Assembly (NCBI RefSeq): GCF_002277895.1
Contig: NZ_CP022998.1
Span: 1,407,501-1,471,500, forward strand
Direction of reading: 5' to 3'
DNA from: Rhizobium sp. 11515TR
GTDB taxonomy: Bacteria > Pseudomonadota > Alphaproteobacteria > Rhizobiales > Rhizobiaceae
DNA length: 64,000 nucleotides
A model generated the notes under the pieces. The model was given only the letters and a program-made list of their open reading frames with translations. It was not told the origin of the DNA and ran no database searches. Positions 45,480 to 54,032 of the stretch are shown one piece after another. The translations under genes and the position numbers were made by a program. How positions within the stretch are numbered: the first letter of the stretch is position 1; each line of letters starts with the position of its first letter.

Positions 45480-46856
45480 TTGACACTACGCAACCAGATT
45501 ATTGCGCTCGCGCTCGCGCCTCTCGTCATCTCGATCCTGGCAATCACTGCCTTCATTACCTGGCAGTCGACCAATCTTACCAAGAGCAATATCGAGACCT
45601 TCGAACAGAACATGCTGAGGGCCAAGGAAACGGAGATCGTCAACCTTACAAATCTTGCCGTGTCGGCCATTCAGGCGATCTATCGGGACGCAGCCCCGGA
45701 CGATCAGGCCGCGAAGGACAAGGTAGCCGCGATCTTGACGTCGCTTGATTATGGACCGGACGGATACTTCTTTGTCTACGACTATGATGGCAACAACATC
45801 GTTCATCCGCGCGAGAGATTTCGCAACGGGCGCAATTGGATCGATTTGACCGATCCGGACGGCGACAGGGTCATCGCGGAGCTCATCAAGACCGCAAAAG
45901 CTGGCGGAGGCCTGCACCAGTACAAATGGGAGAAGCCTTCCACCGGCCGTGTCGCCGATAAGCTCTCATTCGCTGTCGGCCTTGATAAATGGCACTGGGT
46001 TGTCGGAACCGGCGTCTATCTGGACGATATTTTCACCCAGACTGCGGCGGCCAATGCCGCCATGCGGGCAAACATAAAAGGAACCTTTGTCGTCGTCACA
46101 CTCATTGCCGTCCCAGCTGTTCTGGTCGTCTTCACGACCTGCATGCTCTTGACTTTCCGTGAGCGACGCATGGCCGATGGTCGGCTGAAGGAGCTGACGC
46201 AAAGAGTGATCGACACGCAGGAGGAGGAACGCGCCCGCCTTGCTCGTGAACTGCATGACGGCGTATCGCAGAATCTCCTTGGGGTGCGCTATGTCATGGA
46301 CCTTGCCAACCGCAAGGTACGAAACCAGGTCGATGATGCCGCCACGACGATCGAGAAGGGGATTGATACCCTGAACAGCGCAATCAAGGATATCAGGCGG
46401 CTCTCGCATGATCTGCGTCCCCGCGTGCTCGATGATCTCGGCTTGACGGCGGCGCTGACGGCGCTCGCGAACAATTTCGCCGAGCGGACCGGGATCGCAA
46501 CCGAGATCGAGGCTTCCGGCTTCACCAGCATGCTGAAGCCGGAAGCCAATACCGCGCTCTACCGTGTCGCGCAGGAGGCCTTGAACAACGTGGAGCGCCA
46601 TTCCGGGGCGACGGCTCTTGCGATCAAACTCTGGAGTGATCGCGGGCGCGCACGCTTGAGAATTTCGGACAACGGCATTGGTTTCGACGGCACCGGCGAC
46701 GGCAAGGGCGGACTTGGGCTCAGGAACATGCAGGAGCGGATGGCACATTTCCGCGGTCTGCTTCTCGTCCAAAGCACGGCGGATGGTACCACACTGATTG
46801 CGATGCTGCCGAAATCGGCCAACGCCTCGCCAAGAGCAAAGGTGGATGCAGCATGA
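45480..46856 (+). CDS. mctS: Sensor histidine kinase of the MctS type
   Basis: Membrane sensor for the monocarboxylate permease. The 458-residue protein has a TM helix at 8-30, an extracytoplasmic Cache-like domain (about 35-195; YGPDGYFFVYDYDGNNIVHP), a second TM at 205-230, then a HisKA_3 dimerisation helix with phospho-acceptor His in ARLARELHDGVSQNLLGV and a HATPase (EALNNVERH; DNGIGFD; GLGLRNMQER). I start at TTG 45480, because GGGAGGAG lies 5 nt before it. It overlaps the response regulator by four bases. The gene order with mctR and mctP, as described for R. leguminosarum, supports the name. Confidence 0.88.
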   Translation: MTLRNQIIALALAPLVISILAITAFITWQSTNLTKSNIETFEQNMLRAKETEIVNLTNLAVSAIQAIYRDAAPDDQAAKDKVAAILTSLDYGPDGYFFVYDYDGNNIVHPRERFRNGRNWIDLTDPDGDRVIAELIKTAKAGGGLHQYKWEKPSTGRVADKLSFAVGLDKWHWVVGTGVYLDDIFTQTAAANAAMRANIKGTFVVVTLIAVPAVLVVFTTCMLLTFRERRMADGRLKELTQRVIDTQEEERARLARELHDGVSQNLLGVRYVMDLANRKVRNQVDDAATTIEKGIDTLNSAIKDIRRLSHDLRPRVLDDLGLTAALTALANNFAERTGIATEIEASGFTSMLKPEANTALYRVAQEALNNVERHSGATALAIKLWSDRGRARLRISDNGIGFDGTGDGKGGLGLRNMQERMAHFRGLLLVQSTADGTTLIAMLPKSANASPRAKVDAA

Positions 46857-47494
46857 AAAGCGACAGGATCAGTGTTCTGTTGATCGACAATCATCCCGTG
46901 GTGTTGGACGGACTGAAAGCCGTGCTGGAGACGTTCGACCACATAGAGGTGGTCGGAACGGCAAACCTTGCGCAGATCGGCTTGGAGGTCGGGCGACGGA
47001 CGCTCCCGCAGGTTACCTTGATGGACATCAATATGCCGAAGCTGAGCGGTATCGAGGCGATCGAGCTCTTTCGCCGGGAGCTTCCGGAGACGCGGATCGT
47101 GATGCTGTCCATGCATGACAGCCGCGAGTACATCTCCTCATCGATCATGCGCGGTGCGGTCGGATATATCCTCAAGGATGTTTCGACGGATGAAGTCGTC
47201 TGCGCCATCGAGACGGTAGCAGCCGGCGGGACTTATTTCTCGTCCGGCGTTCGAGACATACTGGTGGCAGACGCGGCGCAAAATGAAGCTGACCCTCTGA
47301 CCCCGCGCGAGCGGCGCATTCTGGGCTTGATCGTTACCGGCAGGAGTAATCGCGAGATTGCCGAAGAACTTCAGATCACGCCTGCGACGGCGGAAACGCA
47401 CCGCAAGAATTTGAAGAAGAAGCTTGGCATCGCAACGACCGCCGGCCTGATCCGCTACGCGCTTGACCACGGCGTCGCAACCGCGGCGGGCTAA
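46853..47494 (+). CDS. mctR: NarL/FixJ-family response regulator of the MctR type
   Basis: A 213-residue response regulator. Receiver residues 7-125: acidic pocket at LLIDNHP, phospho-Asp in VTLMDINMPKLSG, Ser/Thr in VMLSMHD and Lys in YILKDVS. The C-terminal LuxR-type helix-turn-helix is LTPRERRILGLIVTGRSNREI, followed by AEELQITPATAETHRKNLKKKLG. It is translationally coupled to mctS (overlap of ATGA type) and lies upstream of the permease, which it most likely activates. Confidence 0.9.
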   Translation: MKSDRISVLLIDNHPVVLDGLKAVLETFDHIEVVGTANLAQIGLEVGRRTLPQVTLMDINMPKLSGIEAIELFRRELPETRIVMLSMHDSREYISSSIMRGAVGYILKDVSTDEVVCAIETVAAGGTYFSSGVRDILVADAAQNEADPLTPRERRILGLIVTGRSNREIAEELQITPATAETHRKNLKKKLGIATTAGLIRYALDHGVATAAG

Positions 47495-47500
47495 CGTCCG

Positions 47501-47520
47501 CCTACCCACTTCTGGGTAGG
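47501..47520. promoter_or_regulatory. Perfect dyad after mctR, candidate MctR site or terminator
   Basis: CCTACCCA-CTTC-TGGGTAGG has perfect 8-nt arms and starts 6 bp after the mctR stop, 242 bp before the DUF3311 gene. TACCC/GGGTA resembles half-sites of NarL-type regulators. There is no T-run, so regulator binding is as likely as termination. Confidence 0.45.
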
Positions 47521-47761
47521 TTCGGCGATTTCGCATCAGCTAATATCTTGTTCGGCCGGCAGACTCGCCGTAGGACTTTATCAGCGGCTGCCCGCAGGCG
47601 GGACGTTGGGAGGAATTCACATTCGCTGGTCTGGCTCTGCATAGCCAAAGCTCCTCGGCTTCGGTCCCGGGGCGTACATTGCAATCGCAGACTGATGCAC
47701 CCCTTCCACTCTGACAACTGCAACAAGGTGGCGCGCAGACACCGCGTGAGAGGTATCGGAT

Positions 47762-47959
47762 ATGGACAAACGTTTCGGGACGGCGGCCTGCTGGCTGCTC
47801 GTCATTCCTTATATTGGTTTGCTTTGGGTTCCCTTCTACAACAGCCACGATCCGGTGCTGTTGGGTTTTCCCTTCTTCTACTGGTATCAGCTGGCCTGGG
47901 TGCCGATCACCGCTATCCTGACCTGGATCGCCTATCGGAGCATGCGCCATGATGACTGA
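47762..47959 (+). CDS. DUF3311 small membrane protein
   Basis: A 65-residue protein with two TM helices (residues 8-28 and 38-58), DUF3311: VIPYIGLLWVPFYNSHDPVLL, then GFPFFYWYQLAWVPITAILTW. Such proteins are regularly encoded just before MctP-type sodium/solute symporters and may be small subunits of the permease. Its end overlaps the start of mctP by 11 nt. Confidence 0.88.
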   Translation: MDKRFGTAACWLLVIPYIGLLWVPFYNSHDPVLLGFPFFYWYQLAWVPITAILTWIAYRSMRHDD

Positions 47960-49424
47960 GATCGATCCGACAGCTCTTGCCGTCTTCATCTTCTTCCTGG
48001 CCCTCGTGACCGTCATGGGCTTTGTCGCTGCCCGCTGGCGCAGGCCGAAGACTCTTGCTCATATCGATGAATGGGGCCTTGGCGGCCGCACCTTCGGCAC
48101 ATGGATCACCTGGTTCCTCGTCGGTGGCGACTTTTACACCGCCTATACGGTCATTGCCGTTCCGGCGCTGGTCTACACGGTTGGCGCCTATGGCTTCTTC
48201 GCGCTGCCCTATACAATCGTCGTCTACCCGTTCGTCTTCATGGTCATGCCTCTTCTTTGGAGGCGGGCGAAGGACTATGGCTATGTCACGGCGGGCGATG
48301 TCGTTCACGGGCAATATGGCTCGCGGGCGCTGGAACTGGCGGTCGCTCTGACGGGCGTCATTGCCACCATGCCCTACATTGCCCTGCAGCTCGTCGGCAT
48401 GACGGCGGTGTTCAAGGCACTCGGACTTCATGGCGAATTGCCGCTCGCCGTCGCCTTCATCATTCTGGCGCTCTATACCTATTCGGCCGGTCTTCGCGCT
48501 CCGGCGCTGATCGCCTTCGTCAAGGACATCATGATCTATATCGTGGTGATCGCGGCGATTGCGCTCATTCCGGCCAAGCTCGGTGGTTACGCCAATGTCT
48601 TTGCGGCGGCCGATGCGGATTTCAAGGCCAAGGGAGCAGGTAGCCTGCTGCTTGGCGGCAACCAGTACGTCGCCTACGCGACTTTGGCGCTCGGCTCGGC
48701 GCTGGCGGCCTTCATGTATCCGCATACGCTGACCGGCATCTTCGCCTCCAACAGCGGCAATACCATCCGCAAGAATGCGGTGCTGCTGCCGGCCTATACG
48801 CTGCTGCTCGGCCTGTTGGCACTGCTGGGCTATATGGGCCATGCCGCGCAACTGAAGCTGGACAGCCCGAACGATGTCGTTCCGGCACTGTTCCAGACCC
48901 TGTTCTCGAGCTGGTTTGCTGGCTTCGCCTTCGCGGCCATCGCCATCGGCGCGCTTGTTCCCGCGGCCGTGATGAGCATTGGCGCTGCTAATCTCTTCAC
49001 CCGCAACTTCTGGAAGGCCTATGTCGATCCGCAGGTTTCCGATGCCGGCGAGGCAAAGGTTGCCAAGATGACCTCGCTCGTCGTCAAGGTCGGCGCGCTT
49101 CTGGTCATCATTTTCCTGCCGACGCAGTTCGCGCTCGATCTTCAGCTGCTCGGCGGCATCTGGATCCTGCAGACGCTGCCGGCCTTGGTCTTCGGCCTCT
49201 ATACCAAGTGGTTCCGCGCGCCAGGTCTGCTCGCCGGCTGGTTCGTCGGCTTCTTCGGCGGCACCTATCTCGTATGGGATGCCGGCTGGAAGCCGTTGCA
49301 CATGGTTCCGCTCGGCGAAACCGGCTTCACCGTCTACACGGGGCTGCTGGCGCTTCTTGCCAATATCGTCGTGGCGATCATCGTCAACGCGCTGGTGCCG
49401 GCGCGGGCAGAAGCGCGGGCCTGA
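47949..49424 (+). CDS. mctP: Monocarboxylate permease, SSS family
   Basis: Takes up lactate, pyruvate, alanine, acetate and related monocarboxylates; MctP of R. leguminosarum is the reference. The 491-residue inner-membrane protein has the sodium/solute symporter fold, about 13 TM segments, and typical sequences WGLGGRTFGTWITWFLVGGDFY near residue 38 and YPHTLTGIFASNSGNTIRKNAV near 256. The start is ATG 47949 or 47952, inside DUF3311. Regulation by MctSR is known in R. leguminosarum and is expected here. Confidence 0.93.
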   Translation: MMTEIDPTALAVFIFFLALVTVMGFVAARWRRPKTLAHIDEWGLGGRTFGTWITWFLVGGDFYTAYTVIAVPALVYTVGAYGFFALPYTIVVYPFVFMVMPLLWRRAKDYGYVTAGDVVHGQYGSRALELAVALTGVIATMPYIALQLVGMTAVFKALGLHGELPLAVAFIILALYTYSAGLRAPALIAFVKDIMIYIVVIAAIALIPAKLGGYANVFAAADADFKAKGAGSLLLGGNQYVAYATLALGSALAAFMYPHTLTGIFASNSGNTIRKNAVLLPAYTLLLGLLALLGYMGHAAQLKLDSPNDVVPALFQTLFSSWFAGFAFAAIAIGALVPAAVMSIGAANLFTRNFWKAYVDPQVSDAGEAKVAKMTSLVVKVGALLVIIFLPTQFALDLQLLGGIWILQTLPALVFGLYTKWFRAPGLLAGWFVGFFGGTYLVWDAGWKPLHMVPLGETGFTVYTGLLALLANIVVAIIVNALVPARAEARA

Positions 49425-49723
49425 TCCGAAACAACGCCTAATAGCCGCGGGTGGAAACGTCCGCGGCCATTCTCTATGCCGGCTGCGTTGTTTCCTCTTC
49501 CTTTCCGTGGAAAAAACGCCTATGAACCGGCGACCATGACCCAATTTCGGCTGAGCCACTCGATACGAATTATTGGCCCGGCCTTCCGTGCGCTGTAAGC
49601 TGCCGGAAGGTCCGGGTTTTTGGCGTCTCGTTCAAGAGGCGCTTTCCGCCGCCGAAAAATCCCCATATGGCTGCGCCAGTTCCGGCGCAAGACGCCCGAG
49701 ACACCGAGGCAATTGTCACGACT
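49425..49723. other. Intergenic region between mctP and ileS
   Basis: 299 bp. A hairpin GCCGCGG/CCGCGGC (49444-49467) 20 bp after mctP may help stop the permease transcript, but has a 10-nt loop and no T-run. The rest must contain the ileS promoter. The leader shows no T-box, as expected for this class. Confidence 0.45.
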
Positions 49724-52606
49724 ATGACCGATACCGCTGAAAAGATGGATTACTCCAAGACCCTTTACCTGCCGGAAACCGATTTTCCGATGCGCGCCGG
49801 ACTGCCGCAGAAGGAGCCGGAGCTGGTGAGGCGCTGGGAGGAGATGAACCTCTATAAGAAGCTGCGCTCTTCCGCCGCCGGCCGCGAGAAATTCGTCCTG
49901 CACGACGGCCCTCCTTACGCCAACGGCCATATCCACATCGGCCATGCGCTCAACAAGATCCTCAAGGACGTTATCACCCGCTCATTCCAGATGCGCGGCT
50001 ATGACAGCAACTACGTCCCCGGCTGGGATTGCCACGGTCTGCCGATCGAGTGGAAGATCGAGGAAAAGTACCGCGAGAAGGGTAAGAACAAGGACGAGGT
50101 TCCGGTGAACGAGTTTCGCCAGGAATGCCGTGACTTTGCCGCCGGCTGGATCAAGATCCAATCCGAGGAGTTCAAGCGCTTGGGCATCACGGGCGATTTC
50201 GACAATCCCTATCTGACCATGAACTTCCATGCGGAATCCCGCATCGCCGGCGAGCTTCTGAAGATCGCCCGCACGGGTCAGCTTTACCGCGGCTCCAAGC
50301 CGGTCATGTGGTCGGTGGTCGAGCGTACGGCTCTGGCCGAAGCCGAAGTCGAATATGCGGATGTCGAGAGCGACATGATCTGGGTCAAGTTCCCGGTGGC
50401 CGAAGGTCCGGCTCATCTTGCCGACGCCTTTGTCGTCATCTGGACGACCACTCCCTGGACGATCCCCGGCAATCGCGCGATCGCCTATTCCTCGCGCGTG
50501 TCCTACGGTCTCTATGAGGTCACGGAAGCCGCCAATGATTTTGGCCCGCGCCCGGGCGAGAAGCTTGTTTTCGCCGACAAGCTCGCCGCGGAATCCTTCG
50601 CCAAGGCAAAGCTGCAGTACAAACGCGTTGGCGATGTGACCGCTGCCGATCTGGCCGCGCTCACCTGCGCTCATCCGCTCGCCTCGCTTGGCTACGATTT
50701 CAAGGTGCCGCTGCTCGATGGCGATCACGTCACCGACGATGCCGGTACGGGTTTCGTGCACACCGCACCCAGCCACGGCCGCGAGGACTTTGACGCCTGG
50801 ATGTCGCATGCACGCGATCTCGAAAAGCGCGGTATCTCCTCCGCCATCCCGTTCCCGGTCGATGATGCAGGCTTCTACACCGCCGATGCCCCGGGCTTCG
50901 AAGGTGGCCGCGTCATGGACGATAACGGCAAGAAGGGTAATGCCAACGATCTCGTCATCAAGGCGCTGATCGAGACGAACACGCTCTTTGCTCGCGGCAG
51001 GCTGAAGCATTCCTATCCGCACTCCTGGCGCTCGAAGAAGCCGGTTATCTTCCGCAACACGCCGCAATGGTTCGTCTATATGGACAAGGACTTTGCGGAC
51101 GGTTCGACGCTGCGGTCTCGTGCCCTGAAGGCGATCGACGATACCCGCTTCGTGCCATCAGCCGGCCAGAACCGCCTGCGCGCCATGATCGAGCAGCGCC
51201 CGGATTGGGTGCTGTCGCGCCAGCGCGCCTGGGGTGTGCCGATCGCGATCTTCGTCGACGAGCAGGGCAACATCCTGCAGGACGATGGCGTCAACGCCCG
51301 CATCCTCGAGGCTTTCGAGCAGGAGGGCGCCGATGCCTGGTTCGCGGAAGGCGCGCGCGAGCGCTTCCTCGGCGAGAAGGCCAACGAGCCCTGGACGCAG
51401 GTCATGGACATCCTTGATGTCTGGTTCGATTCCGGTTCGACCCACACCTTCACGCTGGAGGACCGCCCGGACCTGAAGTGGCCGGCCGACCTCTATCTCG
51501 AAGGCTCCGACCAGCATCGCGGCTGGTTCCATTCGTCGTTGCTCGAAAGTGCTGCGACGCGTGGCCGTGCGCCATACGATGCCGTCCTTACCCATGGCTT
51601 CACCATGGACGAGAAGGGCGAGAAGATGTCGAAATCCAAGGGTAACGTCACCTCGCCGCAAGAAGTGATGAAGGATGCGGGCGCCGACATCCTCCGCCTC
51701 TGGGTTATGACCTCGGACTATTCTGAGGACCTGCGCGTCGGCAAGGCCATCATCCAGACCAATGTCGATGCCTATCGCAAGCTGCGCAACACCATCCGCT
51801 GGATGTTGGGTACGCTGGCGCACGACAAGGGCGAAGTGTTCGCCTATGCCGACATGCCGGAGCTGGAACAGCTGATGCTGCACCGTCTCGCCGAGCTCGA
51901 CGAGCTGGTGCGCGAAAGCTACGACGCCTTCGATTTCAAGCGCATTGCCCGCGCTCTGATCGATTTCGCCAATGTCGAGCTGTCGGCCTTCTATTTCGAC
52001 GTTCGCAAGGATGCGCTCTACTGCGATGCGCCGTCGAGCCTGCGCCGCCGTGCCGCCCTCGCCGTCATCCGCACGATCTTCGACTGCATGGTGACGTGGC
52101 TGGCGCCGATGCTGCCTTTCACCACGGAAGAGGCGTGGCTCTCCCGCAATCCCTCCGCGGTCTCCGTTCATCTCGAGCAGTTCGTCACCGTTCCGGCCGA
52201 GTGGAAGAACGAGGGGCTGGCCGAGAAGTGGAAGAAGATCCGCGCCGTGCGCAGCGTCGTCACTGGCGCGCTGGAAATCGAGCGCAAGGACAAGCGCATC
52301 GGCTCGTCGCTGGAAGCTGCCCCGGTCGTTTACATCGCCGATCCAGAGCTGCTGAAGGTGCTCGAAGGCCAGGACTTCTCGGAAATCTGCATCACCTCCG
52401 GTATCACCGTCCTTGGCGAACAGGGGCCTGCGGATGCCTTCCGCCTTGATGACGATGCCAAGGTCAGCGTCGTTCCGAAGCTCGCGGAAGGCCGAAAGTG
52501 CGCCCGTTCCTGGCGCATCACGACGGATGTCGGCTCCGATCCGGAATATCCGGATGTCTCGGCGCGCGACGCTGCGGCGCTGCGCGAACTTGCCGCTGTC
52601 AACTGA
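49724..52606 (+). CDS. ileS: Isoleucyl-tRNA synthetase
   Basis: Charges tRNA-Ile with isoleucine. The 960-residue class I synthetase has HIGH as [11 protein letters not shown] near residue 74, the editing (CP1) domain in the middle ([17 protein letters not shown]), and KMSKS as [10 protein letters not shown] near 630, followed by the helical anticodon domain. It lacks the C-terminal zinc finger of the E. coli enzyme. I start at ATG 49724 ([17 protein letters not shown]), the family's usual beginning; ATG 49667 is the alternative. Confidence 0.96.
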   Translation: MTDTAEKMDYSKTLYLPETDFPMRAGLPQKEPELVRRWEEMNLYKKLRSSAAGREKFVLHDGPPYANGHIHIGHALNKILKDVITRSFQMRGYDSNYVPGWDCHGLPIEWKIEEKYREKGKNKDEVPVNEFRQECRDFAAGWIKIQSEEFKRLGITGDFDNPYLTMNFHAESRIAGELLKIARTGQLYRGSKPVMWSVVERTALAEAEVEYADVESDMIWVKFPVAEGPAHLADAFVVIWTTTPWTIPGNRAIAYSSRVSYGLYEVTEAANDFGPRPGEKLVFADKLAAESFAKAKLQYKRVGDVTAADLAALTCAHPLASLGYDFKVPLLDGDHVTDDAGTGFVHTAPSHGREDFDAWMSHARDLEKRGISSAIPFPVDDAGFYTADAPGFEGGRVMDDNGKKGNANDLVIKALIETNTLFARGRLKHSYPHSWRSKKPVIFRNTPQWFVYMDKDFADGSTLRSRALKAIDDTRFVPSAGQNRLRAMIEQRPDWVLSRQRAWGVPIAIFVDEQGNILQDDGVNARILEAFEQEGADAWFAEGARERFLGEKANEPWTQVMDILDVWFDSGSTHTFTLEDRPDLKWPADLYLEGSDQHRGWFHSSLLESAATRGRAPYDAVLTHGFTMDEKGEKMSKSKGNVTSPQEVMKDAGADILRLWVMTSDYSEDLRVGKAIIQTNVDAYRKLRNTIRWMLGTLAHDKGEVFAYADMPELEQLMLHRLAELDELVRESYDAFDFKRIARALIDFANVELSAFYFDVRKDALYCDAPSSLRRRAALAVIRTIFDCMVTWLAPMLPFTTEEAWLSRNPSAVSVHLEQFVTVPAEWKNEGLAEKWKKIRAVRSVVTGALEIERKDKRIGSSLEAAPVVYIADPELLKVLEGQDFSEICITSGITVLGEQGPADAFRLDDDAKVSVVPKLAEGRKCARSWRITTDVGSDPEYPDVSARDAAALRELAAVN

Positions 52607-52740
52607 AGAAAATTGCCGGGTGAATTGCCTTTGCGGCGTTCATCCGGTAAAAGCTGCCTGAAAATGGCCCGATTTTTACGGCAGTTGCCGTGAAATGGGG
52701 TCCTGTTACGTTTATTCCGGCATGGCTGGGAAGGGTTTTC

Positions 52741-53370
52741 ATGAGAGCGATGCATAAGGTTCGTGTCGGCGTCAGCTTGGCGGCACTTGTGGTTGGCTGC
52801 GGCGCGATGTCCGGTTGCCTTAGCAGCCCGACTTACGGCACCGACAAGACGGCCGGCGTTCAGCTCCTCGATGACCTCGGCGATATCGCCTCCGTTTCTG
52901 CCGCGACGCCGAAGGACAAGGGTGTAAAATACCCGAACAGACCCGGCTTGGTTGTCGCTGGTGACAAGAACACCCTGACTCAGCCGCAGCAGTCGCTGGC
53001 CAGCAAGGACAACCCGGCCTGGCTGGAATCGCCGGAAGATGCCCGCAAGCGCCTTGCCGCAGAAGCCGACGAGAAGAAGAACGATGTCAACTATCGCTCG
53101 CCGCTGGCTCAGGCCGACAGCGCCAAGAACCATCTGAGCGAAGCGCAGCAGACGGCTGCCTATCGCGCCGCCCGTCAGGACCAGGCCGGCACCTATATCG
53201 ATCAACGTCGCTATCTGATCGACCCGCCTCAGCAATATCGCCAGGTATCCGATCAGGCTGCTTTGAACGATCTCGGCACGCCTGAGTCGAAGAAGGAAAA
53301 GAAGCGCAAGAAGGATGCCGAGGCTGCGCAGCAGACCAACAACAGCAGCTGGTGGAAGCCTTTCCAGTAA
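52741..53370 (+). CDS. Predicted lipoprotein
   Basis: A 209-residue lipoprotein precursor. The signal peptide has a lipobox-like ending (AALVVGCGAMSGC), with two candidate cysteines; the second, preceded by AMSG, is the more usual position. The mature part is hydrophilic and Lys/Gln-rich, with a Lys-rich tail (ESKKEKKRKKDAEAAQQ) ending WWKPFQ. I recognise the type (conserved in Rhizobiaceae) but not a function. ATG 52741 follows GGGAAGGG. It is followed by the palindromic repeat and the convergent tadA gene. Confidence 0.78.
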   Translation: MRAMHKVRVGVSLAALVVGCGAMSGCLSSPTYGTDKTAGVQLLDDLGDIASVSAATPKDKGVKYPNRPGLVVAGDKNTLTQPQQSLASKDNPAWLESPEDARKRLAAEADEKKNDVNYRSPLAQADSAKNHLSEAQQTAAYRAARQDQAGTYIDQRRYLIDPPQQYRQVSDQAALNDLGTPESKKEKKRKKDAEAAQQTNNSSWWKPFQ

Positions 53371-53392
53371 AAAGATTTCAAGGCGGCGGCAG

Positions 53393-53490
53393 CTGCATAA
53401 TTCCTTAAATCGGAATCGATTTAAGGGAAAATTATGCAGAATTTTAAAGTGTTACAGCGTCGCGTGTCTTGAAAGACGCGCGACGCTGTA
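53393..53490. repeat. Composite rhizobial palindromic repeat, copy 2
   Basis: Matches copy 1 (813-917): first dyad 53393-53439 (CTGCATAATTCCTTAAATCG to ATTATGCAG), then a second dyad 53454-53489, with arms ACAGCGTCGCGTGTCTT and AAGACGCGCGACGCTGT. It fills the gap between two convergent genes and may stop both transcripts. Confidence 0.87.
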
Positions 53491-53502
53491 AACCGCCGCT
53501 TT

Positions 53503-53961
53503 TCAGTCTTCGGAGCGTTTCGCTTGGAAGAAGCCTCTGAGGATGTCGGCGGATGCGGTTTCGCCGAGGCCGGAATAGACCTCCGGCGCATGGTGGCAGG
53601 TTGGCTGACGATAGAAGCGCACGCCATTGTCGACACCGCCGCCCTTCGGATCTTCGGCACCATAATAGAGCCGGCGGATGCGCGCGAAGGAAATGGCAGC
53701 GGCGCACATGGTGCAGGGTTCCAGCGTCACATAGAGATCGGCGCCCGCAAGACGTTCCTGGCCCAGCTCCTCGCAGGCCAGGCGGATGGCGACGATTTCG
53801 GCATGTGCGGTGACGTCGTTGAGCTCACGGGTGCGGTTGCTGGCAGTGGCGATGACCTTGTTGTCGAGCACGACTACGGCGCCGATCGGCACTTCGCCAC
53901 GCTCTCCGGCACGGCGCGCTTCGGCCAAAGCAAGCTCCATGAATTGATTTGTAGCCGCCAT
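53503..53961 (-). CDS. tadA: tRNA-specific adenosine deaminase
   Basis: Deaminates A34 to inosine in the wobble position of tRNA-Arg(ACG). The 152-residue enzyme has the zinc motifs HAEIVAI (catalytic Glu) near residue 52 and EPCTMCAA near 82, and the tRNA-binding C-terminal helix. The start is ATG 53961. It is divergent from the pseudouridine synthase gene; the pair is conserved near rsmD in rhizobia, so a translation cluster forms (tadA, rluB, rsmD). Confidence 0.95.
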   Translation of the reverse strand: MAATNQFMELALAEARRAGERGEVPIGAVVVLDNKVIATASNRTRELNDVTAHAEIVAIRLACEELGQERLAGADLYVTLEPCTMCAAAISFARIRRLYYGAEDPKGGGVDNGVRFYRQPTCHHAPEVYSGLGETASADILRGFFQAKRSED

Positions 53962-54032
53962 TCAAGTTTTCCACTTAACCGCAAGGGCGTGACCTGATAG
54001 GAACACGCGTTAAAAATTCAGGCAAACAACAA

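Noticed and set aside
47913-49559. 548-codon open frame on the minus strand
   Set aside because: Antisense to mctP, with Gln/Arg/Asp-rich sequence lacking any domain; mctP is certain.
49425-49723. T-box leader for ileS
   Set aside because: No T-box bulge sequence or antiterminator; T-boxes are not expected in this class.
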